DNA from: Symbiodinium microadriaticum
Taxonomy: Eukaryota; Sar; Dinophyceae; Suessiales; Symbiodiniaceae
Direction: 5' to 3'
DNA: 64,000 nucleotides
NCBI GenBank assembly: GCA_001939145.1
Contig: LSRX01000697.1
Location: forward strand, 1-64,000
Numbering within the stretch: the stretch's first letter is position 1; each line of letters opens with the position of its first letter. Of the stretch, positions 32,245-44,155 are shown one piece after another. The notes beneath the pieces were generated by a model, which was not told where the DNA came from, made no database searches, and saw only the letters and a list, made by a program, of their open reading frames with translations. The position numbers and the translations under genes were made by a program.

Positions 32245-34879
32245 AGCCTCGATCTGTATGTTGCAAGGTGATTTCGATGACGATGTGCCAGATACAGTGT
32301 TCTGAACCCAGCTTCTCAAGCAGATGCGGAAGGGCCTGTCATGTGCTGCTGCGTTCAATGCATGCACTTCCTGTCGCGCAGGAAACCTGCCATGCCACAG
32401 CCTGAAAAGGCTTCTGCCGTGGCCTAAAGGGACAGGCTAAGATACTGCTACGTCATGGCATGTCGCGACCATGACCGGAATCGCTTTGAGTGCAGGTCAA
32501 GCGCCGCAGTGCGAGGCCTCGGCGCGGGTGCAGGGCTCAGTTTTCTACTTTGGCATGGGGTCGAGGGTTTTCCACGTCGCATCGTAGAAAAGGTGCTGTA
32601 TTTCTCATCCTGGAAAAGCTGGAACTTGCAGGAGAGGAGACGTGGGAGTTGCAGAACAGTAGGCCCGGCAGCTCAGCAAGTTTGCAGAATTGCATGATCT
32701 CGTGGCTTCTCCTCCTTGCAAAATGGAGGTCATAATGAGAAATTCTGTCCACAGGGCGTTTCTGGTGGAGGAATAGAGCAGCTTCAAATAAAAAAAAGCC
32801 TAGAATCGACGGCACGAAGGGAACATGGGATTGGTAGCCGCTAAAATCAGTTAGCAGGATGAGGCGCAGGAGGAGGGGGTGGACCAAGCCGCTAACCAGT
32901 GCCAACCCCCTCTCATTCATGAAAGTGTCGCAATGTAGCGCATTTTGATGCTTATGCTCTTCACCGTGCTGGAACATGGTAAAACCCGATGGCGCACTGT
33001 CATTCCATCAATGCGACGCATGCTGAAAGTCTGTCCGCTGCCGAGGTTACTACTGAAGGAAAAGTTCGACGTTGTGTATTATAGAGTTGGCTTTCGATGG
33101 GTCGTGCGCACTAAACATGGCATAGCAGATTAAGCCTCTGCTTGGACTCGTGAAACTTAGCATCACGATGTCAAGTCTCCATGTGCGAGACCTGCCAAAA
33201 GCTGACAGCTCTTGGGTCAACGCCTGGCTCGGGACATTTGCTGCCAGCATTACCATGCATTGATCTCAGCTATTGAGCTGCCTATTTCGCAATAGTACCG
33301 AAGGTGACCGTTGCTTCTGAGTTGGCCCTGCAACGGTCTTTTCTAAACGCTTGACTCGCGTTTGCTCCAATATGACACTGCTTCCTGGGATGCTGGCAGA
33401 CTCCAGGCGCATTTCGAAGGGTCATGGCTGTGGGCCTGAAGCAGAGGAGTGGGAGATCCGAACACAATTGTATGCCGTCGCTTCTACCATTCACTAGAGA
33501 AGGCCCTGCTTCAGCCAAACACAGCCTCAGCTCACAGCGAGCTCCGCAACAGCGCAGGGAGACTCGGCACAGCTCTTGTCACTGTTATTAGACAGTACTA
33601 GTGGCAGCACTGTCAACCTCGTTTCGTCAATCTACTGACTTCAATTCCATGGCGTCAAGTTTCCGGCAAGCGGTGCTTCACAGAGTTTCTAGGAACAGTT
33701 GAACAGAGCTGTGTTGGGCAGGCCTGACTGTGGTCCCAAAACAAATTCAACGACAAGCGTGCCAAAGGGGGAAAGCGACCATTGCAGATGAGCCCCAGGA
33801 GAAAGCTTGCGAACAGTACATGAAAGCATCCACAATGCTGCCACACTTTTGGAAAAGACCATCAAGGGCTTCGCAAGTGCAGCTTCACACCAACCTAAGG
33901 GTATAAGTGCTCACCCGGCCCGCTGTGTATGCTGCTGGTGCAACAAATGTCGACGAATCTCTCATGAAAGCGATTATCGTCAACTGGAGCGAATCGGCAC
34001 TGGTCAATGGCACCGCTGACAGTCTTGAGCCCACTGTTTCACCACACGTTTGCAGGACAGGAGTTTCGCAGGGAGGCTCCATACCAGAAATCAACACATA
34101 CTTTCAGGAAACGGCGGGCTCCTTTTTTATACAGTGTTTGCAAAGGCAAATGCTGTGCACAGTACTGGCTCTAAAGGATCTCGGCGTGCATTTCTTCAGC
34201 GAGTTTTCTTGCAGACGGTGATGCTATCTCGTGACCGGAGGCATCCGAACGCCATCCTTCAGTGCCTCGTGCCTTGCAAGGGAGTGCTGTCACGACATGT
34301 CGGCGCTACGAGGGGAAGCAAAGCGACCTGGATGAGATATTCGTGTCGTCCACAGTATGCCAGCGAAGCTTCTCTTCAAACGCTGAGCGCGATGTGATTG
34401 GCTCCGTTGCAGGAGCATGCTAGGCAGATGATTGAAGATTTTCTGTAAAGGGTGGGGGGCCCGTCATGTTGACACAGAACTCTTGCCACAACCCCTAAGC
34501 TGTTCTGCGCGTCTGGTGCTACGACACTTTGCCAACCCCGGAACCCATAACGTAGCCCATCAAACTACTATCACTTGTGATGCTTCAGCGGAACACGAGC
34601 ACTCCCGTGTTTGTTTGTGACGGCAGCAACGCTTCAACATACAGCAGCAAGTATAGGAGATAGGAAAAGGGCCCCCTTCTCTTTGCAGCATCAGCATCTC
34701 GTCATCACTGCCTTGGTAGTATACACATTCAGCATTCATTTGTTGCCGATGTTCCTTCAAAGATGCCTGGAGCTGTCGCTGACTCATCGCTTCAATTGAG
34801 CCTGCGGTTGTGCTGCCCATACTTCAATCTGCACTGTAGTATTTGCATCTTTCCGAACTTGACAAGCCAATAGTAGAGC
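32245..34879. other. Unresolved spacer with weak coding-like stretches
   Basis: About 33813-33900 reads HNAATLLEKTIKGFASAASH, and 33907-34080 reads NVDESLMKAIIVNW (+ strand). About 34218-34290 reads LSRDRRHPNAILQCL, slightly like a PUF repeat core. None can be joined into a model. A 146-codon minus-strand frame (32537-32977) is not recognised. Confidence 0.35.
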
Positions 34880-35511
34880 ATGAGCTCCTGGCCTTGTGTC
34901 CTACCACTAAGCTGCGATGAAGATGTGCAGAAGTTGATGAGGCTTCTCAAGATCCAGGCCCAGTATCATATTGCATGTGTGTGCACGTTTCTCTCGGAGG
35001 TGCACGAGACGTAAAAGCGAAGCTTCAAGTCGTGCAATACATAATTTAGCATGGCTTGCAGAACGACACATGGTCTAGTTTGGACATGCTTAGCGTATGC
35101 TTTGGCAGGCACTCAGCCTGGTGTGTCGTGCAGCTCCAGTATCACGTATGCCCTGTTGAGCTGCATGTCTCTCAAGGCGGTTTGCCGGCAACGCGCGCGA
35201 TGGGTTCGTTGGTACTCGTAGGGCGATTCTGTTATCCAACTGTGTCGTGGCTATCTTTTCACTTGAAGGTGTTCGGACTTGATTTGAAGCAACATCAAAC
35301 GACGCTTGCAGCAATCGGCAAGGCCTTGAGGAATGCAGCAAGCAAGGCATGTAGTAGACTACTTAGCAGCCCTGGGAAGCATGCAGCAAAGGAAGGAGGG
35401 GAAACCTGCACGGTTTCCCAAGCAAAGCCGGCTGGCATTGAGATTCCCAGAGCTTTGAACATCCGAGTCCGAAACCTGCCACCGGAGAGCAAGGTCTGGT
35501 GTCACCCCTAG
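34880..35511 (+). CDS. Candidate two-exon gene fragment, unknown
   Basis: The frame 34880-35014 starts with ATG and reads MSSWPCVLPLSCDEDVQKLM then RLLKIQAQYHIACVC. A second open frame, 35056-35511 (151 codons), is protein-like from about 35260 (LKQHQTTLAAIGKALRNAA, later ALNIRVRNLPPESK). Both are on the + strand and about 40 bases apart. I recognise no family. Confidence 0.3.
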
Positions 35512-38411
35512 ATGTTCAGCAGGAAGGTGGCCATGGGTGGCAGAAGTTGGTTTCCGCTATGCTCGAACGGGTGTAATGCTAATGCAAGCAAGCCGTGTGA
35601 AAGCATTGCAGAGGAGACGTCACCGGTCACCAGTGCGGATGGTTTGTAATCATCTTTTCTTGTGACGTCTGCAAGCGAAGCTCATGTCTGTCGCAGCTCG
35701 AAGTCGTACAGCGGCAGCGTGGCAGCGGCCGTTTGAGCGATTTGCACACTTGCACTGGTTCAGAAACTGGGGCTGGCCAGCCGGCAAAGGCTGTCCTGAA
35801 CGGTCGAGGTGCGGGAGAACATTTTACTTGAAGAGTCTTGGCACGCCCCAGTTGTCTTTTGAGTCGAGCCAGCATCTGTGCCAATGGTGCAGAGACCATG
35901 TGCTGAAATGCTGGCGGCGTGAAGAGTTAGGTGTGGTCCTGGCCTCAGGCTGTAGCATGCACGGGTTTCAGATGGATGCATGACATGCTTTCTTCGGTTT
36001 GATTTCGCCTGGATGTAACAGCGGTCTGGCTGGATGAGTTCGATGAGATACGAACACTTCCACTAGTTGGAATGTACGAAGTATGTTGCTTCTTGTTTCG
36101 CTGCTGGGATGAGGTAGCCCGTGGTAGTTTGCAAGCTGCGCCTCCTAGCCGAAGCCTGAGCAAGATCTGCAGTGCATGAAAACCCAGAGCGACAGTCCAG
36201 GTCGATTTCGCAGTAATTTGTGATGCAGCTGCAGCACGATGCGTAGAGTCTACAGCCGTATCCGAGGCGGCGTGGGCGCCAGCTCCGTGCGGGACAGCCG
36301 CTTCTCACCTCGGATCACTGAGGGTCCGAGCCCGAAGCTTGTCGCAGTTGGAGCCGTGTTCTGATCTGAATTTTGTTCTTTTTTTTTTGGTGTGTTTCTG
36401 TGCGTTTCGGGGTCGCGGTATCCTGTTGCTCTTCTACTTGTAACTTCACCGACGGGCTTCGGTGTGGACGTGATGAGTCTTTTTTGCCAGAATTATGCAG
36501 GGTTTGGCTCGGAGATGCTGAGAACTCCCGTGACGCGAATGCCCCCTCCATGCTTTTGGGCTTTGTGATCGTAGACTCTGCATGTTGCGTCTGCATCAGT
36601 GAAAGCTGTTGAGCAATGCGTTCTCAGTCTCCCATCCAAAAACTCTAAAGCTGTCCAGATCATCCGATCTTGCCATTCTCTTTGGTTGGCCTCGTGCACA
36701 GACTCGAAAGGCGTCGACATCACCACTGTCATCAAATTTATTGTTTTTAAGTCTCTGCAAAATGCGCAGGCTGGTCTTGCCGTGCCGTGCTTTCACAGAT
36801 GTGTGTCTTGAGCAGGTGCTTGCAAAATCGTGGGGAATGTTGGCCAGCGTGCATCAGCGTTTTGACGTCTCGGCCATGTTGCTGGAATCGCTGGCAGCGC
36901 GCAAAACCGACGGGTAGAGGCGACAGGACATGAGTTCGCGGGCTTGCGCGGTCGTCAGCAGAAAAGCATCTTCCGAGAAGTCATGGAGTCGCAAGACGTT
37001 TGGGAAGAGCCCCGGAGAGGGCAGAAGCAACACATGGCAGGTGCAGACCAGTTTTTTCTTTGAATTTGTGGTGCTCATATGAGCAAAAGCGAGCTGCTAC
37101 CCCCCCAGCCGGACAAAGTTCAGAACGGTGTCACTAAAAAAGCAGACGAGCCTGTTGCATGTTGTAAAGGTTTGTTCAGTAGGTGTGGAAGTTGTGCGGA
37201 TTCTGCTTTGCTGTTTGCATTGCATGCTTGCCGCAATCAGCTTCGAAAAGCCTCTCTCAGGGTCTTTGTTCACTCTGTCCGTTTGCTGGTATTCACTCAA
37301 TTTTCTACCCGCGCCGGCGCCTGTGCTTTGCAGCCTGTGTGATTTGCATTTCTGCTGCTTAGGTGGTTCGACAGCTGCCCTCCGAGCAAAACGCTCCGTG
37401 CTATGGCAAAGCCTGATGATTGAAGCGTGCAGATATGTTTGTAGCATGTTCACGCGAAGCTGAATGCCGGGCTCATTTTTGACGGCTCTCAGAAGGGTCT
37501 TGCCCAGCGTCGGGCAACCCGTGGCACAGGCATCCTGGTTAGGTTGGTTGTTGGTCCCTGTTAATTCTACCGCTACGCCGCCCGCCTCGGCCTGACTGTG
37601 GCGGCAGCATGTGTCTCTGAGTCTTTAGCTCAGAGACTGAGTCTCGAAATTGGACCCCCAAAGCTGGTGTCACTGGACTTTTTGGCTGCAGGGAGGCGGA
37701 TTCGGTGGTGGGTGCTAAGTGTCGGATTCATGTTGCGTGTGTGTGTTTAACTGTTTGGGATAGCCCATGCGAGCCAAGAAGTTTGACTGGGTAGAAGCAG
37801 TACCAGTCACACTTTAACGGAGCAACACTCGAACACAACCCGCTCTGCTTCGCTGATTGCCGAGAGAGACGGGTCGGGGGCAAGGGGTATCCTCTCGCAA
37901 AGCGTACAGGAACAGGCAAAGGCAGGTGTCCCTTTTTGTTATCGGCGCACAGCTGTAGATCAGTACTCTGCTAGAACCTTGAGCAACAGGCATAGATACA
38001 TGAAAGTGATACGTGAAACAGACAGGCACCTGGATGTGTAACATTCTGCATTTCAACCAGGCACAAATTTAGAAAACGTAAAGCGGCATGGCCGTGAGGC
38101 GGCATTCTACATTGCCTGTTATTGCCCAAGCGAATAAAGAGCGGAGTGACCTTGAGCTACAAAAAAAGCTTGCGAGAGCCGGGGGGGGGGGTGGTTTGGA
38201 AATTGTGGGCCAAAAACGGGTGTCACACAACTTTCGGGCTGCAGATTAGGTGGATGGTACTGAGTTTAACCCCCAAGACGCCTGAGGCTTGTGGCCACGG
38301 CGGATATCAATGCAAGATTCAGTGTTTCAGGTTGAGAGCCGCGAACATGCATGCCGCTACACAGGGCATTGCAGGACATGCCAACTGCATTGAGTGAACG
38401 TGCCAGGACCA
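35512..38411. other. No supported gene
   Basis: Several overlapping open frames of 60-120 codons exist on both strands (for example 35684-35983 + and 37097-37453 -), none with a recognisable domain. A T tract lies at about 36380-36391 and a G11 tract at about 38179-38189. Exons may be hidden here, but I cannot support any. Confidence 0.4.
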
Positions 38412-38648
38412 ATGAAGCGCCTATTTTTAGTGCTTGGCACTGTGAGTGGCCTGTCCTCCAAGGCTCGATCACAGCATGATGATTTCATGGTTCCGAATGT
38501 TTCCGCACCGGATGTCGGTCAGGGGCGGGAGCTGCCACCAGATCCCGCCAAAGTCGCTCTGCCCGCGGTGCCCGCGGTCCGAAATGCTTCAGACTTACGC
38601 GCCTTGTGGACGGAGTGCTGGTTATTGGGAAGCAAGTTTGCTTTCTGA
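38412..38648 (+). CDS. Candidate first exon with signal peptide
   Basis: The frame begins MKRLFLVLGTVSGLSSKA, a basic start plus hydrophobic stretch typical of a signal peptide. It is followed by a proline-rich segment (GRELPPDPAKVALPAVPAV) and SDLRALWTECWLLG. The product would enter the secretory route or, in dinoflagellates, possibly the plastid, which is reached through the ER. It lies 860 bases upstream of the coiled-coil exons on the same strand and could be their first exon, but no connecting exon is seen. Confidence 0.35.
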   Translation: MKRLFLVLGTVSGLSSKARSQHDDFMVPNVSAPDVGQGRELPPDPAKVALPAVPAVRNASDLRALWTECWLLGSKFAF

Positions 38649-39151
38649 ACCTGTCGCATGAAGTTTTGCAGTTCTTTTCGCTCTGGCAGCCGTGTCGAAG
38701 GAACTGTTTCAAATCGAAATAGTTGTTTCTGTCGTTCTGAGGCGGGAAAGGATGGCTCCTGGGCGCATATTCATCTTCGACCCAGTGTCAAGCATCTGAA
38801 TCTTGCAGAGCATGTTGCGGCAGTTCCGATTTCGTCGGAATTTGTCATGTGACGGCAGTTGCTGCCGCAATGTGTGTTGGCAAACTCCTGAGTGACATCC
38901 AATGTGAAATGACGCACTCGTAAGAAGCTGTCTGCGCACAAGGTATGCCAGAACTTCCTTCGCTGGATGACATAATGAGCCCGACTTCCCAAACCATGTG
39001 TGGCAGCTCAGATTTTGAGAAAAGCTGGGTATGCGCTACAGAGGTGCCTTATTGGTGGAATCTGCTTCTCATTAAAACGGACAGCTGCTCCTAAGGTTTG
39101 GCATCAGCTCAGAGGCCAAGCAGCTCGAGGCACAGCCGGGAAAAACACAGG

Positions 39152-39172
39152 ACACACACACACACACACACA
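39152..39172. repeat. (AC)n microsatellite
   Basis: About ten AC units, followed by a second short ACACAC stretch at 39180. Confidence 0.95.
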
Positions 39173-39506
39173 GGACGGACACACACCCGAAACTCCCTGC
39201 GTGTTGCAGAGCGCTGGAGTCGTCAGGACCACGGGGCCGCATTTCATTTTCTTATCGAACGGCGCCTGGAGTTGAAGCTTTCTTTAGCAAAGTGCCCGAA
39301 TGCTACAGACCTCGGCCCCACTACTGTTGGTGTTTCCACCTAAGAAGCTTGTAATTCCACTCAAGTGGAGCGCGAGACCAGTTCACGAGAGCGGTCCGTG
39401 TCTTGCCGCTGGTGGCGTTCTGCCGTCTGACTTTTTGAAGAATACTTTCATGTGCGTTGTCTGCACACTAGGAGCCTCGATCACAGCAGAGCCTTGGCTG
39501 GGCCAG

Positions 39507-42500
39507 GCGAAGATGCACAAGATAGAGCACGAAAACAGCTTGCGCCTTCAGCGGCAGAAGGCAGTCTTCGACCGAAAGCTGAAGGCCTCTCGGGTAGTCA
39601 TGATACTTAGAGGGTGTTTTGGTAGAGAATTGTCCAGGAGCAAGAGGCCAAGAACCAGGGTGTGGCGAAGGAGCACTGCCATCCTCGCCTGTTCTGTCTT
39701 GACGAAGCATCTCTCGTGGGTCGCCGTGTGACTTCATGGCCCAGAAGCCATATAATCCAAAAGCTCCTACGCCCTTGTCACCAGGAGAATGCTGATCTGG
39801 CCAAGACCATTATGCAGCTGAAGAAAAACAACGAGGCGACGTCGTAACCTCCAGGACATGCAAGAAGCAACATCAACTTCAACACCATGCTACTATGAGA
39901 CGGCGCATTTCCGGCTTGGTTGCAGCTGTCCTTCTGTTGCACTGCATGAGTGTCGGTACATGGGATCATGCAAATTTGATCTTGGTGCATGTTGTTGTGT
40001 GCAGGCCACTTTCGCCAAGTCCAAGACACTACGTGAGGCCGACATGTCAAGTAACAAGTAACGAGGGAACAGTTCGTTGTTCAAAATAGTGTGGCGTTTG
40101 TGTTGTTGAAAAAGTGTGTGTGAGATCGATGCCTTCCTGACGTGTTGTGGGATCTAAGGTGCTGCCAAGTGTAGGTATGACAACGAACTGACGCTGGCGT
40201 TGCGGGGAATGCAGCGAGGGGGGCATCATATCGGACCTGCACGGTCAGGCCATATCATTGCGCAAAGCGGAGGTCAAGAACATGCAGGAGCTTGCCAACC
40301 CAGATGGAGCATGCTTCATTTGCTATACGACCATGCTGTCCAAAGATGCTCACGCATAGGAGCAGCTTGCTGCCGTGCAGCAGTACTTGGTCGACACCTT
40401 GTCAGATGCCGACGAAAGCAAGGCCCGTAAGTTTCAACGGGGCAGCTGAAGTAGCAGTGGTGATCGGAAGTCACTGCAGCTATGCTCGGCCAGGCGCCAG
40501 AACTCGCCATCTTGGATGAGGAGGTGCGAAGTGCCAGCTTTGCAGGGAGTTACAATTGGGGCCCAATAGCAGGATCCTGCTTACGGCCCCGGAAAGGGCC
40601 CCGTACTCACTTTAAGACCTTTCGAGCGTCTCAGCATCCGAGGAGAAAGCCGAAGCGGCCGAAGCCCAGGCGGTTGCCGTGAAGAGGAAGGCCTGAAATG
40701 GCCTGAAGCTGGTTAAATCAGGGTTTCGGCGTTGAGGTTTTCGGGGTCGAAGGTTTCGGGGTTATCAATGAAGGGGTAAAGGGCCGAGAGTCGTTGGATA
40801 AGTAGAGCCGGAAGAGCGTGTTGCTTCAAAGCAAGTCACGAGACTTGCGCTTTGAGGACCCGCGCAAGTAGGACATGCAGTCACCTCTTTGTCCACGTCA
40901 CGAGCATCAGGGCCGCGCTCTCTGAAGCCGCCCTCCGCAGGCTGCTTCGGCCATAGCCATCGCCGAGCAGCGAGCCAAGAAGGACGAGGCAGAGGCAGAG
41001 TTCATCACCGTCTCGTCGACCCTGCTCAATGAATACTTTTTGCAGATCTCACAAGTGGATTCTGTCAGCTTTGCCTGCCTGAGTGACAGGAACCCAACCT
41101 CTCCTTCCTTCAGGTGGAGGAGGCTTGCCATCGCAGCCTGTGACAGACATTTTAAGTGGTGCTCTGGTATCTGCCACTCCTGCGAGTCATGACGATTGCA
41201 ATCCGTCACGTGGGTGAGGAGCCTGATGATGCGGCTGCGTTGGACAAGGAGGCAGGAGGTCCTAAAGTAGTAGTGTAGCACTCAGCACGCAGCTTCTTTT
41301 CCAGGGAAGGCATGGGATGAAGCAGGAGCATCAGCCAGCACGTAAGAGCGAGAAGCAGCCACCTTTCTTCTTGGATTGCTGAACGTATCATGTGGGAGCT
41401 CCTGTGCAGGCGGATCTTGGAGAGCCAGAGAACCTGCTTGGTGTCCTCGCGGACGGGGTGAAGAACATGAAAAAGCAGGGGGAGGTCGGAGTTTACAGTT
41501 TCTGCTTCGTAATGTAGGCATCATCTTTTCGGAGACTGATTGCCGCGGCTCCTGTATCATCCCAGCCAGATTCAGAAACCTTTGCTTTTCGTTCTTGAGT
41601 GATCTTAAAGCAGAGACCACGTGGAGGTGACTTCAAGTCACTTGAAATCGCTCTTCTTGTCCAGCTTGCAAGACGGCGTCTGGCTCTGAGCTGGGGCTGC
41701 CACTGGTCATATTCACGCAGTCGTAGTACCGACATCTTCTAGGTGAAGCGTCGAAAGGCACTCAAGGCGCAGCAGAAGGCCAGCATTGACTCTGAAACTG
41801 CGCGACGGCACGGCCAAGAATCTCATGCAGCATCCACAGGTCTTGCAGCAGACGCTTACAAGCATGAAGTCCTACGAGGCCGCTTGAACTGCTATCTGTA
41901 TTCTGCAAAATGTGGTACTCGTGCAAGCCAATCTCGCTCTTGCAAAGGCACGGCTTGGAAGAGCCGAGGACCGCTTGACGGTATCGACCTTACACACTTG
42001 GGACTTGGGGCATACAGGACCTCCCCCCTCTCATATGTGCGTGGGCACAGATGCAGGCAAGACGGGTGAGTGCCCCAACACGCATGCGTGTATGTTAGCC
42101 ACAGAGCACAGCCGGCTTGCGGCGGCCAGCAGCACATTGAGCGTGCCACGTGGCGGCACGTGAGAAAGCAAGGCACCAACAAAGAGCACGCCGGCAGCCT
42201 TGACTCATCAAGCCCCGGTTAGAAGAGAGAGAGAAAGACTGTGCATTGTGCAGCACAGTCGGAACAATTTGGATGGAGCTGTTTCGAGGTCACCAAGCAG
42301 ACATTGGACAAGCACCTTCATGATGCAGGACTTTTCCTGAAAAAGCTGTCGTGACTTGTTTGCAAGTTTGTCTTCTACACGGCAGCGGTAGAATCAGGCA
42401 TCGGAGATGGTCCACAGGACCCGCCATTGCTTAGTTCGAACCAAGGCAGCTTCTGCTGGAAAAGCCCGAGGCCAGGGGAATGGATTGTTGCAGGCGACAG

Positions 42501-43282
42501 TTGTGATCCTTCTGTCAGCAGCCCGGTCACCTCTAAACATGGCGTTGAACTACCATGATAGTGTGGGTGCCCTAGCCGTCTTTCTCAGCCTGGTAAGAGA
42601 TGTACGTAGCGGTCCATAACTTGATACAGCTTCCCCGGCACGACAAGCATGTCTCGACAAGGAGGGGCGACTGTGACGGTTGGAGGGCCTTCATAAATTT
42701 CAAGTCATTCCGAAGCGCTCTGCGACAGATTGCGCTGGTCTGACAGGCTGGTCAGAAGGAGCTGGCGGCCTTGCAGCAACATTCTTCTCTCTGAGACGCG
42801 TATTCCGTGAGCTGCAATGAGCTTCGAGACAGCCTTAAACCTTCTGGCACGGTGCAGGTTGCGGACTGTGCATGCTTGGAGCAATGAGCTCTTACATTAC
42901 CACCAGCTTGCCAGAAAAATTAACTTTGCAGCCAAGCTTATGAACCTCTCTCCCATGTGCGGATAGCAAGTTGCGAGACATGGGCCTTGATCCATGATGC
43001 TTGTCGCCTCTGGCCGGAGATGCCTGCAGGTAATGAAAGTAGGATCCATTTCCGAAAGCAGGATCCATTTCCTCCGTCATAAAAGCAATAACAAGCACTG
43101 GACCGACAACTTTCCAACTAGTGTTCCACGAATTGCTTCGCACCGATGATGTCAAGAGTGTGATCATGGGCCGGCCCATGGATGCATCTGAGCGCATTCG
43201 TTCAGACATCGCAGGCTCTGGGGTGCTGGGGGATCCAACGACCTCAGTTTCAGGGAATGCTGCCGGGCATCAGTCGGAGTAG
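39507..43282 (+). CDS. Long coiled-coil protein of small exons, function unknown
   Basis: Successive + strand exons of 30-110 bases read as charged amphipathic helix and join in phase. They are 39507-39584 (ends FDRKLK), 39638-39670 (EQEAKNQGVAK), 39785-39835 (ENADLAKTIMQLKKNNE), 40005-40045 (ATFAKSKTLREADM), 40175-40287 (YDNELTLALR.. then LRKAEVKNMQ), 40360-40422 (EQLAAVQQYLVDTLSDADE), 40494-40532 (APELAILDEEVRS), 40635-40690 (SEEKAEAAEAQAVAVKRK), 40941-41009 (AIAIAEQRAKKDEAEAEF), 41114-about 41135 (VEEACHR), 41743-about 41850 (VKRRKALKAQQKASID), about 41909-41981 (VQANLALAKARLGRAEDRL), 42289-42349 (TKQTLDKHLHDAGLFLKKL) and about 43073-43282 (FHELLRTDDVKSVIMGRPMD). Donors are GC or GA at most sites. 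The helices suggest a structural or scaffold protein, as in axonemes or cytoskeleton, but no motor or other domain is visible. Start and end are not known. Confidence 0.65.
40175..40287 (+). other. Coiled-coil exon with apparent +1 frameshift at a G6 run
   Basis: The 5' half reads YDNELTLALRGMQR; the 3' half reads IISDLHGQAISLRKAEVK one frame over. Dropping one G from the run at 40218-40223 makes the exon continuous. It may be an assembly or sequencing error, a true disabling mutation, or a very small undetected intron. Confidence 0.5.
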
Positions 43283-43689
43283 GAAAGACCTAAAAGTAAA
43301 TTCCCAAGTATCCAATGCTGGGCTATGTTTGGCATGCTGGGAAGGATCACCGATTTGGCTCGGGCACCAGCGCATTGAGAGAGCTCCCTGACATAAATTT
43401 GAGTCTCAGGCTTTGGGTTTAGTTTGGTAGGGTTGCTATCGTTGCCATAGACCCTGTCGAGCCCACTTGGTCTGAGAACATGTAGACTCATTGACAGCCG
43501 AGGCATGTTCAGGCCATTCAAGCCTGCCGGCGGTCCCAACTCTGGCACACTGCTCTTGATCTTTTCGTATCCACTTCGCACCAGAGCTTGGAGGCCGAGC
43601 GGGCGGATTCCTAGTGCCGCTGCCATTTCACTTTCTGCTGGTCAACTCGAAGCACAACCGAGAGCCCAACACGGGGCCGCCAAAGCGCA

Positions 43690-44155
43690 TTGTACTTGGT
43701 GCACTGCATGCAGGTCAACGCCGTGGTCTACACTGCAACAATCTCTGCCCTGGAGCAGTGGCCGAAGGCCTTGCAGCTCTTCGAGGACTGAGACCTTAAA
43801 CCCCAATATCAGGAGAGTATAGAATGAGTCTTGTCTACCTCCTTCGGCCTGGGCTGCAGGATTTGCAGGATCGCAGTTTGGAGGCTGATGTCGTTCTGCA
43901 CAATGCGGTCGTCAGCGGCTGTGATACCAGAGAGCCATGTGGCTTAATTTTCTTCGCAAGGAACAAGGTGGCTTCGATATCTCTTTGTCCTAAGGCAGCA
44001 TGGCATATGGCCATGGACCAACTGAGGCAGTGGAAGAAGAGCTCCTCCATATTCAGCAAGCTTCGCTGTCGTTCTATTCAAGCAAGCCTGATTTCATTCA
44101 ACACCTTCATCAGTACCTGTGACAAGTCCGGCCACTGGGAAGCTCAGCTGAATGT
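43690..44155 (+). CDS. PPR motifs, proximal block
   Basis: Cores: MQVNAVVYTATISALEQW (43708), SLEADVVLHNAVVSGCDT (about 43880) and QASLISFNTFISTCDKSGHW (about 44081). The frame of the last two is open from the ATG at 43824 into the trinucleotide tract at 44.2 kb. Confidence 0.75.

Noticed and set aside
40724..40775. Telomere-like GGTTTCGGGGTT words (also 28030-28105)
   Set aside because: Irregular spacing and no TTTAGGG array; treated as G-rich intron or spacer sequence.
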